From Streptomyces sp. NBC_00654 (GTDB lineage: Bacteria; Actinomycetota; Actinomycetes; Streptomycetales; Streptomycetaceae): a stretch of DNA of 64,000 nt. Every line of letters begins with the position of its first letter. Position 1 is the stretch's first letter. Both the position numbers and the translations under genes were made by a program. This document shows, in pieces, positions 8,425 to 19,879 of this stretch. The notes beneath the pieces are model-generated. The model worked only from the letters and a program-made list of their open reading frames with translations, did no database searches and was not told the DNA's origin. The stretch covers positions 3,534,001 to 3,598,000 of the forward strand of contig NZ_JAPEOB010000001.1 of NCBI RefSeq assembly GCF_026341775.1, written 5' to 3'.

Positions 8425-9204
8425 TCAAGAGGACGAGAAGGGATTTCCGGCCAGATAGCGGGCCGGTACCTCGCCGCCGCCGTGCACCGCCAGATCGGCG
8501 CCGTTGACGTACGGAGCCAGCCGGCCGGCCAGGAAGAGGCAGGCGCGGGCCACATCGTCCGGCACCGCCTCCCGCCGCATCGGGATGACGCCCTCCGCCG
8601 CCGGGCCGCCTCCTCTGCCGCTCCCGGCGTGCGGCGTGCGGACGGGGCCCACGGTGATGTGGTTGACGCGGACCTTCGGCGCCCACTCCAGGGCCAGGGC
8701 CCGCGTCAGCGCCAGCAGCCCCGCCTTCGCCGCCGTGTAGGCGGCGGTACCGGGCTGCGGCTGGCGCGCGGAGACACTGCCGATATTGATCACGCTGCCG
8801 CCCTCCGGCTGCTCCCGCATGACCAGGTTCGCGGCCTGCGACAGGTAGAAGGGGGCCAGCAGATTGAGCGCGACGACCTTCTCGACGAAGCGCGGGGAGA
8901 CGGTCGCCGCGTCGGCGTCGGGGGAGCCGCCCGCGTTGTTGATGAGTACATCGAGCCGCCCGAACCGGTCGGCGGCCGCCGTCACCAGTGAGGCGGCCGC
9001 CGCCGGGTCCCGGACGTCGGCGGCCCGGAAGAGGGCGTGGCGCCCGTCCGCCGAGGGTGGTCGCACCGGTTCGCCGCGCCCGCACACCATGACATCCGCG
9101 CCCGCCGCGAGAAATGCCGTGGCGATCTCCGCGCCGATGCCCTTCGTGCCGCCGGTGACGATCACCGCCCGTCCGGAGAAGTCGATCGGATCGCCGATGT
9201 CCAT
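8425..9204 (-). CDS. SDR-family oxidoreductase
   Basis: 259 residues; ATG at 9204 preceded by GGAGG with 7-base spacing. Classical short-chain dehydrogenase/reductase: TGGTKGIG cofactor motif near the N-terminus, NNAGG, catalytic Ser in INIGSVSA, and Tyr-x3-Lys in YTAAKAG. It transfers hydride between NAD(P)H and a hydroxyl/carbonyl substrate in the cytoplasm. The palindrome upstream (9238-9253) suggests control by an acyl-CoA-type TetR repressor, so a lipid substrate is a reasonable guess only. Confidence 0.9.
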   Translation of the reverse strand: MDIGDPIDFSGRAVIVTGGTKGIGAEIATAFLAAGADVMVCGRGEPVRPPSADGRHALFRAADVRDPAAAASLVTAAADRFGRLDVLINNAGGSPDADAATVSPRFVEKVVALNLLAPFYLSQAANLVMREQPEGGSVINIGSVSARQPQPGTAAYTAAKAGLLALTRALALEWAPKVRVNHITVGPVRTPHAGSGRGGGPAAEGVIPMRREAVPDDVARACLFLAGRLAPYVNGADLAVHGGGEVPARYLAGNPFSSS

Positions 9205-9237
9205 GGTCCGCCCTCCGTCGTTGTCGACGACAAGCTA

Positions 9238-9253
9238 CCAAGCATTTGTTTGG
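9238..9253. promoter_or_regulatory. Likely TetR-type operator before the SDR gene
   Basis: CCAAGCATTTGTTTGG, a near-perfect 8+8 palindrome (one mismatch per arm), 34 bases upstream of the SDR start. CCAAGC/GCTTGG-type boxes are typical operators of acyl-CoA-responsive TetR regulators in actinobacteria. The regulator itself is not identified. Confidence 0.4.
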
Positions 9254-9321
9254 CGCCCTAGGGTCTGCGGGGAGGAACCGGACGGCGACGGTGGTGGCCG
9301 GGGCGGGAGTGCGGAGAAGCA

Positions 9322-9361
9322 CGGCCGGCCGGTGAATCCCTTGGGATTCACCGGCCGGCCG
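9322..9361 (-). terminator. Hairpin terminator of the TetR gene
   Basis: A perfect 19-bp inverted repeat (9322-9340 with 9343-9361) closed by TT, lying about 80 bases downstream of the TetR stop on the minus strand and upstream of the SDR promoter region, so it insulates the two units. Confidence 0.8.
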
Positions 9362-9441
9362 GGGTGGTGCGCCGCCCCCGTCCCCACGGTGCGGCGCGGG
9401 TGGACCGTCGTCTCCGCCGGGGCGGACGGTCCACGTTTCGT

Positions 9442-10071
9442 TCAGGACTCCGGCGGGGGTGCCTCGAGTCCGAGTCCGGGAAGGATCGCGGTCGCCACGA
9501 ACCGGGTGAGATACGCCTCGTCCGCGTACCGCCCCTCCAGCAGTGGCCGGGCACGCATGACCCCGAGCAGCTGCGCGGCGACGTACGCCGCCGCGGGGTT
9601 GTCCGCCGCGATCTCGCCCCGCTCCACGCCGCGTCGCAGCATCGCGTCGATCGCCGCGATCTCCGGCAGGATCAGCGCCTCCCGCAACGCGCACAGCAGC
9701 TCGGGGCTCTGGAGCGCCGCGTGGCTGAGCGCGTGCATCAGCGGGGTGTCGCGGCCGGAGTCCTCACCGATGGACCGGGCCGCCTGGTGCAGGTCCCCGG
9801 CCAGGGTGCCGGTGTCGATGTGCGAGAGCAGCATGCGCCGGGTGCCGTGCAGTGCGGCGACGACCAGCTCGGGCTTGGAGCCCCACTGCCGGTAGAGCGT
9901 CGATTTCCCGCAACGGGTCCGCGAGGCCACTCCCTCCATGGTGAGGGATTCGTAGCCGCTCTCGCGCAACAGGTCCAGCACGGCCGTGTAGAGCTCCTGT
10001 GCCCGCTCCGGTGTGATCTTCGATCGGCGCGACACGGGTGCTGACTCCTGTACGGAATCGTGCGACGGCAT
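9442..10071 (-). CDS. TetR-family transcriptional regulator
   Basis: 209 residues. The N-terminal helix-turn-helix is clear (ESLTMEGVASRTRCGKSTLYRQWGSK, about residues 42-67), with a TetR C-terminal ligand domain after it. It is transcribed divergently from the PAP2-DMT pair. The shared 160-base intergenic region holds a 26-bp inverted repeat plus a third copy of the same half-site, which strongly suggests autoregulation and control of the divergent pair. The ligand is unknown. Confidence 0.9.
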   Translation of the reverse strand: MPSHDSVQESAPVSRRSKITPERAQELYTAVLDLLRESGYESLTMEGVASRTRCGKSTLYRQWGSKPELVVAALHGTRRMLLSHIDTGTLAGDLHQAARSIGEDSGRDTPLMHALSHAALQSPELLCALREALILPEIAAIDAMLRRGVERGEIAADNPAAAYVAAQLLGVMRARPLLEGRYADEAYLTRFVATAILPGLGLEAPPPES

Positions 10072-10105
10072 GTGCTTCCCTCCTGCGGCTCTGCGGTGAG
10101 GTCCC

Positions 10106-10173
10106 TCGATACGCCAGTGTACCGATACGCGCGTGTACCGATACGTTCGCGTATCGGTACACTGGCGTATCGA
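10106..10173. promoter_or_regulatory. Multi-copy operator between TetR and PAP2 genes
   Basis: A perfect 26-bp inverted repeat (10106-10131 with 10148-10173). The core GTGTACCGATACG occurs at 10117-10129, again as a direct copy at 10133-10145, and inverted at 10149-10161. Three half-sites in 45 bases suggest cooperative binding by the adjacent TetR protein. Confidence 0.75.
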
Positions 10174-10231
10174 TACGGCATGGACTGGACCATGCCGCCG
10201 TAACAGCGCTTCGTCAGCAAAGGGGCAACGG

Positions 10232-11125
10232 GTGATACACGCCCGCAGCGAGCCTGCAGACCGGGAGCCGGACAGTTCTGCCCGACCGCCCCTCGTACGT
10301 GAGTTCCTCCTGGTCGCGGGACTCTTCCTCGTCTACAAACTCGGCCGGCAGGCCGCCAACGGGCATGTCGAGGAAGCCTTCCGCAACGCCGCACACGTAT
10401 GGGACTTCGAACGGGCCGTCCGCCTCCCGGACGAGGGCGCCGTGCAGGGGGTCCTGCTGCACAGCGAGACGCTGATCCACGCGGCGAACACGTACTACGC
10501 CACTGTGCACTTCCCCGCCACGGTGCTGTTCCTGGTCTGGCTCTACTGGCGCCGGCCCCGTCACTACGTCTGGTCGCGCCGCATCCTCGCCGTGCTCACC
10601 GGCGCCGCCCTCGCGCTGCACCTGCTGTTCCCGCTCGCCCCGCCCCGGATGCTGGACGCGGCAGCGCTCGTCGACACCGGCCAGGTGTACGGCCCGACGG
10701 TGTACGGGAACACGCCGTCCACCGACTCGATGGCGAACCAGTTCGCCGCGATGCCCTCCCTGCACTTCGGCTGGGCGGTGATGGTCGCCGTCGGGCTGAT
10801 CGTCGCCACCCGCTCCCGGTGGCGCTGGCTGTGGCTGCTGCACCCGCTGGTCACGCTGCTCGTGATCGTGGGCACCGCCAACCACTACTGGCTCGACGCG
10901 ATCGCCGTCTCGGCGCTGCTCGCCGTGGCCTTCGCCGCGCTCCGGCTCCCGCGCACCGCGCCGGTCCGGGCGCCCCTGCCGTGGCCGTCACCCGGGGCGC
11001 CCGCCGCCGGGAGCGCGTTCGCCACCGCCCGCGTACCGGCGGCCGCCGGATCCCGTACCCGTACCACGCCCGTCGCGGGTGCGGCCGGGGCGCGGACGCT
11101 CGCCCGGTCCGGAGCCCGGCGGTGA
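10232..11125 (+). CDS. PAP2-family (Aur1/Ipt1-like) phosphatase or phosphotransferase
   Basis: 297 residues from GTG 10232, chosen because AAGGGG lies 7-12 bases upstream; upstream in-frame codons fall within the operator. It has five to six hydrophobic helices and the PAP2 signature split over two blocks, PSLHFGWA and NHYWLDAI, with the catalytic His pair. Such proteins dephosphorylate lipid phosphates or transfer phospho-groups at the outer membrane face. A Pro/Ala-rich, probably disordered tail follows residue about 250. Its stop overlaps the start of the DMT gene (GTGA). Confidence 0.8.
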   Translation: MIHARSEPADREPDSSARPPLVREFLLVAGLFLVYKLGRQAANGHVEEAFRNAAHVWDFERAVRLPDEGAVQGVLLHSETLIHAANTYYATVHFPATVLFLVWLYWRRPRHYVWSRRILAVLTGAALALHLLFPLAPPRMLDAAALVDTGQVYGPTVYGNTPSTDSMANQFAAMPSLHFGWAVMVAVGLIVATRSRWRWLWLLHPLVTLLVIVGTANHYWLDAIAVSALLAVAFAALRLPRTAPVRAPLPWPSPGAPAAGSAFATARVPAAAGSRTRTTPVAGAAGARTLARSGARR

Positions 11126-12204
11126 ACGCCACGCTCGTCGCGGTCGTCCTGTCCCTCGTATCGGCCGCCGCCTACGCGGCCGCGGCCGTGGCCCAGTCCC
11201 GGCTCGCCGGACGCACCGAGCCCTCCGCCGGAGTCCTGCGCGTGCTGGGCCGCGGAGCCTGGTGGTCGGCGGTCGGCCTGAACGCCGGAGGCGCGCTGCT
11301 CCATGTCGCCGCGCTGAAGTACGGCCCGCTCACCCTTGTCCAGCCGCTGGGCGCACTCACCCTCGTCGCCGCCGTCCCGCTCGGCGCGCGCGCCGCCGGG
11401 CGCCGGGTGAGCCGGACCGAATGGCGCGGCATCCTCCTCACCCTGATCGGCCTCGGCGCGCTGCTGATGACCGCGGGCGGCGCCGCTCCGCACGAGACGC
11501 TCAGCCTCCCCGAAGCGCTCGGCGTCGGCGCGGCGACCATGGCGGTCGTCGCCGGTCTCAGCCGCCCCGGCACCCGCCCGGGACTGCGGCACGCGGCGGC
11601 GTCCGGCATCACCTCCGGCGTCGCCTCGGCGCTCACCCAGACACTGACGGTCGCCGTCACCGACCACACCGCGGGGCCGCTGTTCAGCTGGCGGCTGCTG
11701 ACCGTGGCGCTGCTCGTCTCCGCCTTCGCCATGGGCGGCCTGCTGCTGTCCCAGACCGCCTACCGCGGCGGTCTCGGTGCCCCGCTCGCCGTGGTCACAC
11801 TGGCCAACCCGGTCGCCGCGGCGGCGATCGGCCTGGCCCTGCTCGGCGAACGCCTCCAGGGCGGAGCGGCCGGTGGGGTGCCCGCGCTGGCGGGCGCCGC
11901 GGCCGCGGTACGCGGGGTGATCCTGCTCAGCCGGGCCCAGCAACGGACCGAGCCCGGGACCACCGGGAAGGGCGGGGTTGCCGACGAGGACGGGACACCC
12001 ATGGCCGGGGACGCCGGACCGGCGCCGTCGCGGATCGTCATCGGCAGCCCGCGGAAGCGGCACCGCCCGGTCCTCGCCCGCGCGGCCCGTGCCCGTGCCC
12101 CGCACGCTCCCGATCCGGGCGGTCCCGGCCTGCCGGGGCTCGACCCGGCCGCGCTCGACCCGTCGGCGCTCGACCCGCTCGCCGTCAGGACGGGCGGTCC
12201 CTGA
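11122..12204 (+). CDS. DMT-superfamily (EamA-like) transporter
   Basis: 360 residues from GTG 11122, which overlaps the PAP2 stop by four bases, so it is translationally coupled. About nine or ten hydrophobic helices in two halves, with the EamA-like stretch KYGPLTLVQPLGALTLVAAV and the second-half equivalent GAPLAVVTLANPVAAAAIGL, where a conserved Glu follows (ALLGERL). It is an inner-membrane metabolite exporter or flippase; the pairing with a lipid phosphatase may suggest a lipid-linked substrate (inference). A basic, Pro/Asp-rich tail of about 70 residues is unusual. Its last 20 bases overlap the convergent PadR gene. Confidence 0.75.
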   Translation: MNATLVAVVLSLVSAAAYAAAAVAQSRLAGRTEPSAGVLRVLGRGAWWSAVGLNAGGALLHVAALKYGPLTLVQPLGALTLVAAVPLGARAAGRRVSRTEWRGILLTLIGLGALLMTAGGAAPHETLSLPEALGVGAATMAVVAGLSRPGTRPGLRHAAASGITSGVASALTQTLTVAVTDHTAGPLFSWRLLTVALLVSAFAMGGLLLSQTAYRGGLGAPLAVVTLANPVAAAAIGLALLGERLQGGAAGGVPALAGAAAAVRGVILLSRAQQRTEPGTTGKGGVADEDGTPMAGDAGPAPSRIVIGSPRKRHRPVLARAARARAPHAPDPGGPGLPGLDPAALDPSALDPLAVRTGGP

Positions 12205-12742
12205 CGGCGGGCGGCTCGCCCGGATCGTCGAGAGCCCGGGTCAGCCAGCCGATCCAGAAGCTCTCCAGATCGATGCCGCCGCGCAGCACCAGGTACCGCA
12301 GCCGGTCCTCGTCGGCCGTCGGCGCGGGCGTGAAGTCGCGCTCCTCGATCTCCAGGTACTCCGCCAGCTGACGCTGATGAAGCTCCAGATGGCGCCGCAG
12401 CTCGGCCCCCAGGCCCGGCGCCCCGACCACCGCGGCCGCCCGCATCCTCAGCAGCAGCGGATCACGGACCGGACGAGGATCCTCCGGCTGCGCCACCCAG
12501 GCGGCCAGCTCCTCCCGGCCCGCCGGCAGCACCTCGTACTCCTTCTTCCGCCCACGCGCCGGCTGCGCCGCGGGCAGGGCCCTGATCCGCCCGGCCCGCT
12601 CCAGCTTCCCCAGCTCGCGATAGATCTGCTGATGCGTGGACGACCAGAAGTATCCGATGGACCGGTCGAACCTGCGGGTCAGCTCCAGCCCCGACGACGG
12701 CTTTTCCAGCAGGGCGGTGAGGATCGCGTGCGGCAGTGACAT
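12185..12742 (-). CDS. PadR-family transcriptional regulator
   Basis: 185 residues from the ATG at 12742 (MSLPHAILTALLEKPSSG), with AGGA about 10 bases upstream; an ATG nine bases earlier has no room for a ribosome site. The PadR N-terminal winged helix is clear (SGLELTRRFDRSIGYFWSST, then YRELGKLERAGRI), and a C-terminal helical dimerisation domain follows. It lies 33 bases downstream of the FadH-like gene on the same strand, probably in one operon. Confidence 0.9.
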   Translation of the reverse strand: MSLPHAILTALLEKPSSGLELTRRFDRSIGYFWSSTHQQIYRELGKLERAGRIRALPAAQPARGRKKEYEVLPAGREELAAWVAQPEDPRPVRDPLLLRMRAAAVVGAPGLGAELRRHLELHQRQLAEYLEIEERDFTPAPTADEDRLRYLVLRGGIDLESFWIGWLTRALDDPGEPPAVRDRPS

Positions 12743-12775
12743 GGAGTGCATCCTAAGGACGGGCGGAAGGGGACC

Positions 12776-15539
<2,764 letters not shown>

Positions 15540-15722
15540 TCAGTCGGCCTCCTGGACGGTGGAAGCGTCGCGGGGCTTCCCCGGGAAGAACGCCTGGGTG
15601 GGCTGGTCCAGCATGAGGAAGCCGGGAACGGGCCGGTTGCTGCGTCGCAGGTATGTATGCAGAGCGAGGTGAGCGACCAGGTGATAGCCGATGTGGTTCT
15701 TGGCGCTACCGATGCGGGTCAG
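15540..15722 (-). pseudogene. C-terminal fragment of a DUF3732 (three-component ABC-like) protein
   Basis: About 60 codons read [20 protein letters not shown] and then [20 protein letters not shown], which match the C-terminal ATPase-like core of DUF3732 proteins (LDQPTQ is their Walker-B-like segment). Full-length members are many hundreds of residues long. Upstream codons lose similarity, and a stop falls where the family normally continues with Trp, so this is a scrap left by deletion. It touches the stop of the DoxX gene, marking a recombination junction. Confidence 0.55.
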
Positions 15723-16128
15723 GGGCAGACGTCCGGCAGGTCGTCTCAGGACGTCAGCCGATCTTGAACCGGTCTTGTGTCTCTCCGTTGACAACGACCT
15801 GGCTTGGCCGTTGCTGAGGCCTTCTTGCATGTAGTCCCGCTACGTGAGGCCATGGACGTGCTGCACAGCCACTTGCTCCGCACCCTGCTGGGGCCTCGCT
15901 GTTGTAGGTGGGGGCGGCCCGCGTGGTGGTGCCGTGGGCGAAGTCCGGACTTCGGCGCGATCAATCGGCTTGTCGATCTTTCCGAAGGGGACAGCCCTTA
16001 GAGGTGGCCCGCGGCGTGCTGGCTAGAGGGGTTCTCTTGTCGTTGGAGAAGAAGGCATCGTTGACCGTCACTCCCCGTCGCTTCAGGCTCATCACTGCCT
16101 GCTTGTGCGCGGGGGTATTGCGCGCGCA
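15723..16128. other. Decayed intergenic stretch
   Basis: About 400 bases between the DUF3732 and TetR remnants with no frame of convincing coding character. It is probably debris of the same deletion events. Confidence 0.5.
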
Positions 16129-16395
16129 ATGACGAACACGACTTCTCCCGCCGCCAAAGCCCTCGAAGAACGCCGTGCCGCCTCCTACCACGGTGTCGTC
16201 GAACTCATCACCCGTGCCCAACGCAGCGGGCACCTGCACGAGGACTTCACCCACCAGGACATCGTGATCCTGCTCATGGCCAACGCCGGCGTGATCGCCG
16301 CCACCGGCGACGCCGCCCCAACAGCTGGCGCCGACTGGTCGGCCACATGCTCCGCGCCTTCGCCACGCCCGGCACCGAAGCCCCGCCCAGGGTAG
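16129..16395 (+). pseudogene. C-terminal fragment of a TetR regulator, with frameshift
   Basis: The frame from 16129 reads KALEERRAASYHGVVELITR and then DIVILLMANAGVIAATGDAAP, the ligand-domain end of a TetR protein. At about 16317-16320 one C appears to be lost; in the next frame the expected continuation NSWRRLVGHMLRAFATPGTE appears. There is no helix-turn-helix part upstream, so only the C-terminal half survives. Confidence 0.6.
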
Positions 16396-16408
16396 GGCAG
16401 GTCACCTT

Positions 16409-16720
16409 CGCCCACTCGTCCCAGGACGACCGCTGGGAGACCTCCACCGGCGACTCGGCCCATCACGTCCAGGTCGAAGCGCGGCCACCAGTCGCCGTCG
16501 TGCTTCACCGGGCCGGCCGCCCACCGCTCGCCGACCGGCCCGCCGCCGAGGGACTCGACGGCGGCCTCGCGCGACGGGAACGGCCTGGGCCGGGCGTCGA
16601 ACCACCCTCCGATCTCCTCCTGCACGTCGAGGTTCAGCACCGGCCACAACCAGTCACAGGCACCTGATGTCCACCAGTACTCGTCACAGAGCAGTGGCGT
16701 CTTCGATCGCCTCCCCGCAG
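16409..16720 (-). pseudogene. Possible remnant of a hypothetical protein
   Basis: The minus strand carries about 100 codons with a coherent Trp/Asp/Glu-rich composition (LLCDEYWWTSGACDWLWPVL, then IGGWFDARPRPFPSREAAVE) unlike the Arg/Pro/Ala noise of the other frames. I do not recognise the family and see no start codon with a ribosome site. It may be a truncated gene in this decayed stretch. Confidence 0.3.
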
Positions 16721-16797
16721 CGCGGCGCGAAACAGGAGCCGGATCGTGCCGGAGTGTCCTGGTGTTGGCCGGTTGCGCGAGCTGTCTGGGCGAGCCG

Positions 16798-18054
16798 TCA
16801 GGTGTGCTGTGCGAGGAATGCTGCGAGTTCCTTGGCATAGGTGTGGGGGTCGGTGTTCCAGGCGCCGGTGTGAGTCGCCCCCTCCACGGTGACGAGTCTG
16901 ACCTTGTCGGGCCAGTCGTGGGCGAACTCCGCGCTCGTGGCGTACGGCACCACGGTGTCGCCGGTGCCGTGGAAGAGCAGGACGGGCTGCTTCGGGCCGG
17001 TGCGCCGGTTGGCGGCCAGGGCGTCGACGTCGTCGAGGTCGACGCCGGCGCGCAGGCCCAGCATTCCCGCCTGGAGGGCGGCGACGGGTGAGGGGAGTCC
17101 GAGGCCGGTGACGATGGTGTCGAGGGTCGCGCGGTAGTCGAGGGCGGGCGAGTCGAGGATGACGGCGCGCACGGCGCTGGTGTCGGTGGCGCGTTGGAGG
17201 TAGGTCTCGATGATGCCTCCGCCCATGGAGTGGCCGAGCAGGACGACGCCGGTGGCGCCGTGGTCGCGGGCGTAGCGGACGGCGGCGTCGAGGTCGCGCC
17301 ATTCGGTGTCGCCGAAGTGCCGGGTGTTGCTGCTGTCCTGCGGGGCGCCGGGGTCGTTGCGGTAGGTGATGTCGAGGACGGGGTGGCCGAGGTCGTGCAG
17401 TTGGGGCATGGTGCGCAGTCCCGCGGCGCGTCCGGCGCCGAGGCCGTGGACCTGGATGACCCATGTGGTGCCGGTTCCGGGCAGGAACCAGGCGGGCATC
17501 GGGCCGAGTTCGCCGGGGTAGGTGACGTCCTGGTGGTCGAGGCCGAGTGCTTGCCCGGGGTCGGTGTTCCAGACGGTGACGATGACCTTCGCCTTGGCGC
17601 CCGGGGCGGGAGGGGTGTCGGCGGTCAGTTCGCGGGTGACGGTGTCGTCGTCGGAGGAGAGGACTGCGCCGAGGGTGCCGTGGTGGCGCCGGTCGGTCTC
17701 CTCGTCCTGCCAGACCAGGCCGTACGTGCCGGTGGCGCGGCTGTCGGTGGTGGCGGGGAGGGTCACCATGCCCGGCGCGGAGGCGACGATGTGGGTGCTC
17801 AGCGGGGTGTCGTCCATGGGGTGGACGAGTCTGCCCGCGGCCAGCCAGAGCAGGCCGGCGGCGGCACCGAGAACGAGGACGACGGTACTGGCGAGGCCGA
17901 CCAGCAGACGTCGGCGCAGTCGGGAACGGTGGGTGCGACGGCCGGGTGCGGCGGTCTCCGGGCAGGCCTCGGACCCGGGTGCCTCAAGGGCGGCGGCCTC
18001 GGCGGGAGCGGTCTCCGGTGCGGTGGGTTCGGGCGGGGTGTGGTCGTGAGACAT
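16798..18054 (-). CDS. Membrane-anchored alpha/beta hydrolase
   Basis: 418 residues from the ATG at 18054. An N-terminal acidic, Pro-rich cytoplasmic part (1-45) and a single hydrophobic helix (LLVGLASTVVLVLGAAAGLL, about 50-72) are followed by an extracytoplasmic hydrolase domain. The nucleophile elbow is GHSMGGG, the acid is in LLFHGTGDTVVPYATS, and the His is in GATHTGAWN, so the triad is complete. It most resembles serine esterases/peptidases of the alpha/beta-hydrolase fold; the substrate is unknown. Confidence 0.8.
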   Translation of the reverse strand: MSHDHTPPEPTAPETAPAEAAALEAPGSEACPETAAPGRRTHRSRLRRRLLVGLASTVVLVLGAAAGLLWLAAGRLVHPMDDTPLSTHIVASAPGMVTLPATTDSRATGTYGLVWQDEETDRRHHGTLGAVLSSDDDTVTRELTADTPPAPGAKAKVIVTVWNTDPGQALGLDHQDVTYPGELGPMPAWFLPGTGTTWVIQVHGLGAGRAAGLRTMPQLHDLGHPVLDITYRNDPGAPQDSSNTRHFGDTEWRDLDAAVRYARDHGATGVVLLGHSMGGGIIETYLQRATDTSAVRAVILDSPALDYRATLDTIVTGLGLPSPVAALQAGMLGLRAGVDLDDVDALAANRRTGPKQPVLLFHGTGDTVVPYATSAEFAHDWPDKVRLVTVEGATHTGAWNTDPHTYAKELAAFLAQHT

Positions 18055-18424
18055 GGGCGGTGACGGTTTCCGATTCAATGAGGGGGGCCGGTGGTGGGCT
18101 TGAGAGCGAGGGTGCCGTCGGAGGGCTGCTTCCTCACGCTGAGGCGTTCGTTGATCAGGGAGGCTCTGGCCGGAGTCCCGGAGGATGGCCGCCAGGGCGT
18201 CGGCGCGATCGTGATGTCCGGCGACACGACCGACGGCCGCGCTCGGCGCGGGCGTGCCGGCGCGGGCGTCGTCGAGCGGCTGCGGCCCGAGGCGCCGTTC
18301 GGTCTGCGGAGCAGCCCGCCGCTGCGCAGGGGACAAGGCCTTCCCGGGTGGCCAGGAGGGTGGAGGGTGTGCCGGACGCCGACGGCGGGCGCTTGAGCGA
18401 TGATCAACCGCCCGCCGCCGTGTC
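18055..18424. other. 370-base gap, no gene recognised
   Basis: Between the hydrolase start and the sulfatase stop, both minus strand. One minus-strand frame (ending ALKPTTG near 18095) looks mildly protein-like but has no start and no recognised similarity. It probably holds the hydrolase promoter and decayed sequence. Confidence 0.4.
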
Positions 18425-19879
18425 CTAGGCCGGATAAGGCAGCAGGCCTGCGTCGATCTTCTCCCAGGCGGCCCTGAGCTCGGCCACGAGCTGCGGTTCG
18501 TGCGTCGACCGGTCTGCGTACTCCCGCTGGTCCTGGTCCAGGTCGAAGAGAGTGTCCTTGCCGTTCTTGTGAGGGAACCTGGCCTTCGTGGCGCGGTGGT
18601 ACTTCCACTTGCCGCGGCGCAGGGCCCGTTCCTCGCGGGTGCGCCAGAAGAGGTCCCGCTCGGGTCCCTTCTCGCCGCGCAGCAGGTATCCGGCGAGGCT
18701 CACGCCGTCCAGTGGTGTGGTCGGGTCGGGGCGGGCTCCGGTGACGTCGAGGAAGGTGGCGGTCCAGTCCGGTGTGAACACGGGTACGTGGCTGACCTGG
18801 CGGCCGTCGACACGGGCGGGCCACCTCATGATGGTCGGCACCCGGATTCCGCCTTCGAGCAGCGCGTACTTGCCTCCGGTCAGCGGCCAGCTGTCGGAGT
18901 AACGCTCCCCTCCGTTGTCGCTGGAGAAGACGACGAGGGTGTCGCGTTCCTGCCCCGAGCGTTTGAGGGCCCGCATCACCTCGCCGACGGAACGGTCGAG
19001 GCCCTCGACCATTTCGCCGTATTTGGCCAGGGACCCGCCGTCCAGATGCGCGAGAGCGAGTTGGGCCTGTTCGAGCGGTAGCTCGCGGACGAGACTCTCC
19101 AGCCGCTTGGCCTCCTCCGTGTCGCCCTCGGCGATCCAGGGCCAGTGCGGGGTGGTGAAGTTGAGGTTGAGCAGCCATGGCTTGTCGTGGTCGCGTGCGA
19201 TGAACGCGCTCGCCCGCTCGGTGAGGACCCGGGTGTAGTAGCGCAGGTCCTTGTAGGGCGTCCCGCCCTCGTACAGGTCGTAGATCCGGTCGCTGGTGAG
19301 CTTCGAGTAGTACTCCAGGGCGCCGCCGAAGTTCCCGAAGAACTCGTCCCAGCCCGACCTGGTGGGGGAGTAGTCCGGCAAGAAGCCGCAGTGCCACTTG
19401 CCGATCATCGCCGTCGTGTACCCGGCCCGGCCCAGGAGCGAGGCCAGCGTGGGGTGGGTGGGTTCGAGACCGACGGTGGACCGCTCGATGATCGGCTCCT
19501 CAAGACCGGCCTCCGTACGCCCCGGATAGCGGCCGGTGTAGAGGCTGAGCCGGGTGGGCGAGCACGTCGAGGAGCCCGCGTAGCCATCGGTGAACCGCAC
19601 GCCCTGCGCGGCGAGTCGATCGAGGTTCGGGGTCCTGATGTGCGGCGACCCGTAGCAGGCGAGGTCGGCCCAACCGAGATCGTCGGCGAGTATGTAGAGC
19701 AGGTTCGGCCTCTTGGCCCTGCGGTCCGTGGCGGCGTGGAAGGGCCGCTCCTCGGCGGCCCCGGACGCGACCGGCACCGCGTGGGCCCCCGAGGCGGGCA
19801 GACCCACCGCCGCGGCGGCCCCTGCTCCGACCGCACCGCCGAAGGCTCGTCGCGACAGGTTCTGTTCAGGCTTGGGCAC
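18425..19879 (-). CDS. Tat-exported sulfatase (type I)
   Basis: 484 residues. Start GTG at 19879 is fixed by AAGGAG six bases upstream. The N-terminus has a twin-arginine signal (NLSRRAFGGAVGAGAAAAVG, cleavage near AHA), so the enzyme is exported folded. The core is an alkaline-phosphatase-like sulfatase: metal-binding LADDLGWAD, then CSPTR, the motif whose Cys is converted to formylglycine, followed by LSLYTGRYPG; GKWHCG and SSDNGGER complete the site. It hydrolyses sulfate esters outside the cell and needs a formylglycine-generating enzyme encoded elsewhere. Divergent from the MMPL operon. Confidence 0.92.
   Translation of the reverse strand: MPKPEQNLSRRAFGGAVGAGAAAAVGLPASGAHAVPVASGAAEERPFHAATDRRAKRPNLLYILADDLGWADLACYGSPHIRTPNLDRLAAQGVRFTDGYAGSSTCSPTRLSLYTGRYPGRTEAGLEEPIIERSTVGLEPTHPTLASLLGRAGYTTAMIGKWHCGFLPDYSPTRSGWDEFFGNFGGALEYYSKLTSDRIYDLYEGGTPYKDLRYYTRVLTERASAFIARDHDKPWLLNLNFTTPHWPWIAEGDTEEAKRLESLVRELPLEQAQLALAHLDGGSLAKYGEMVEGLDRSVGEVMRALKRSGQERDTLVVFSSDNGGERYSDSWPLTGGKYALLEGGIRVPTIMRWPARVDGRQVSHVPVFTPDWTATFLDVTGARPDPTTPLDGVSLAGYLLRGEKGPERDLFWRTREERALRRGKWKYHRATKARFPHKNGKDTLFDLDQDQREYADRSTHEPQLVAELRAAWEKIDAGLLPYPA

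Noticed and set aside
7358..9694. Long open frame joining SDR-region sequence to the SPFH gene
   Set aside because: Only the part below 8371 is the SPFH gene; the upstream part is an out-of-frame shadow of the SDR, and a ribosome site sits at 8371.
18055..18424. Short minus-strand frame with mild protein character between hydrolase and sulfatase
   Set aside because: No start codon, no ribosome site and no recognisable motif.
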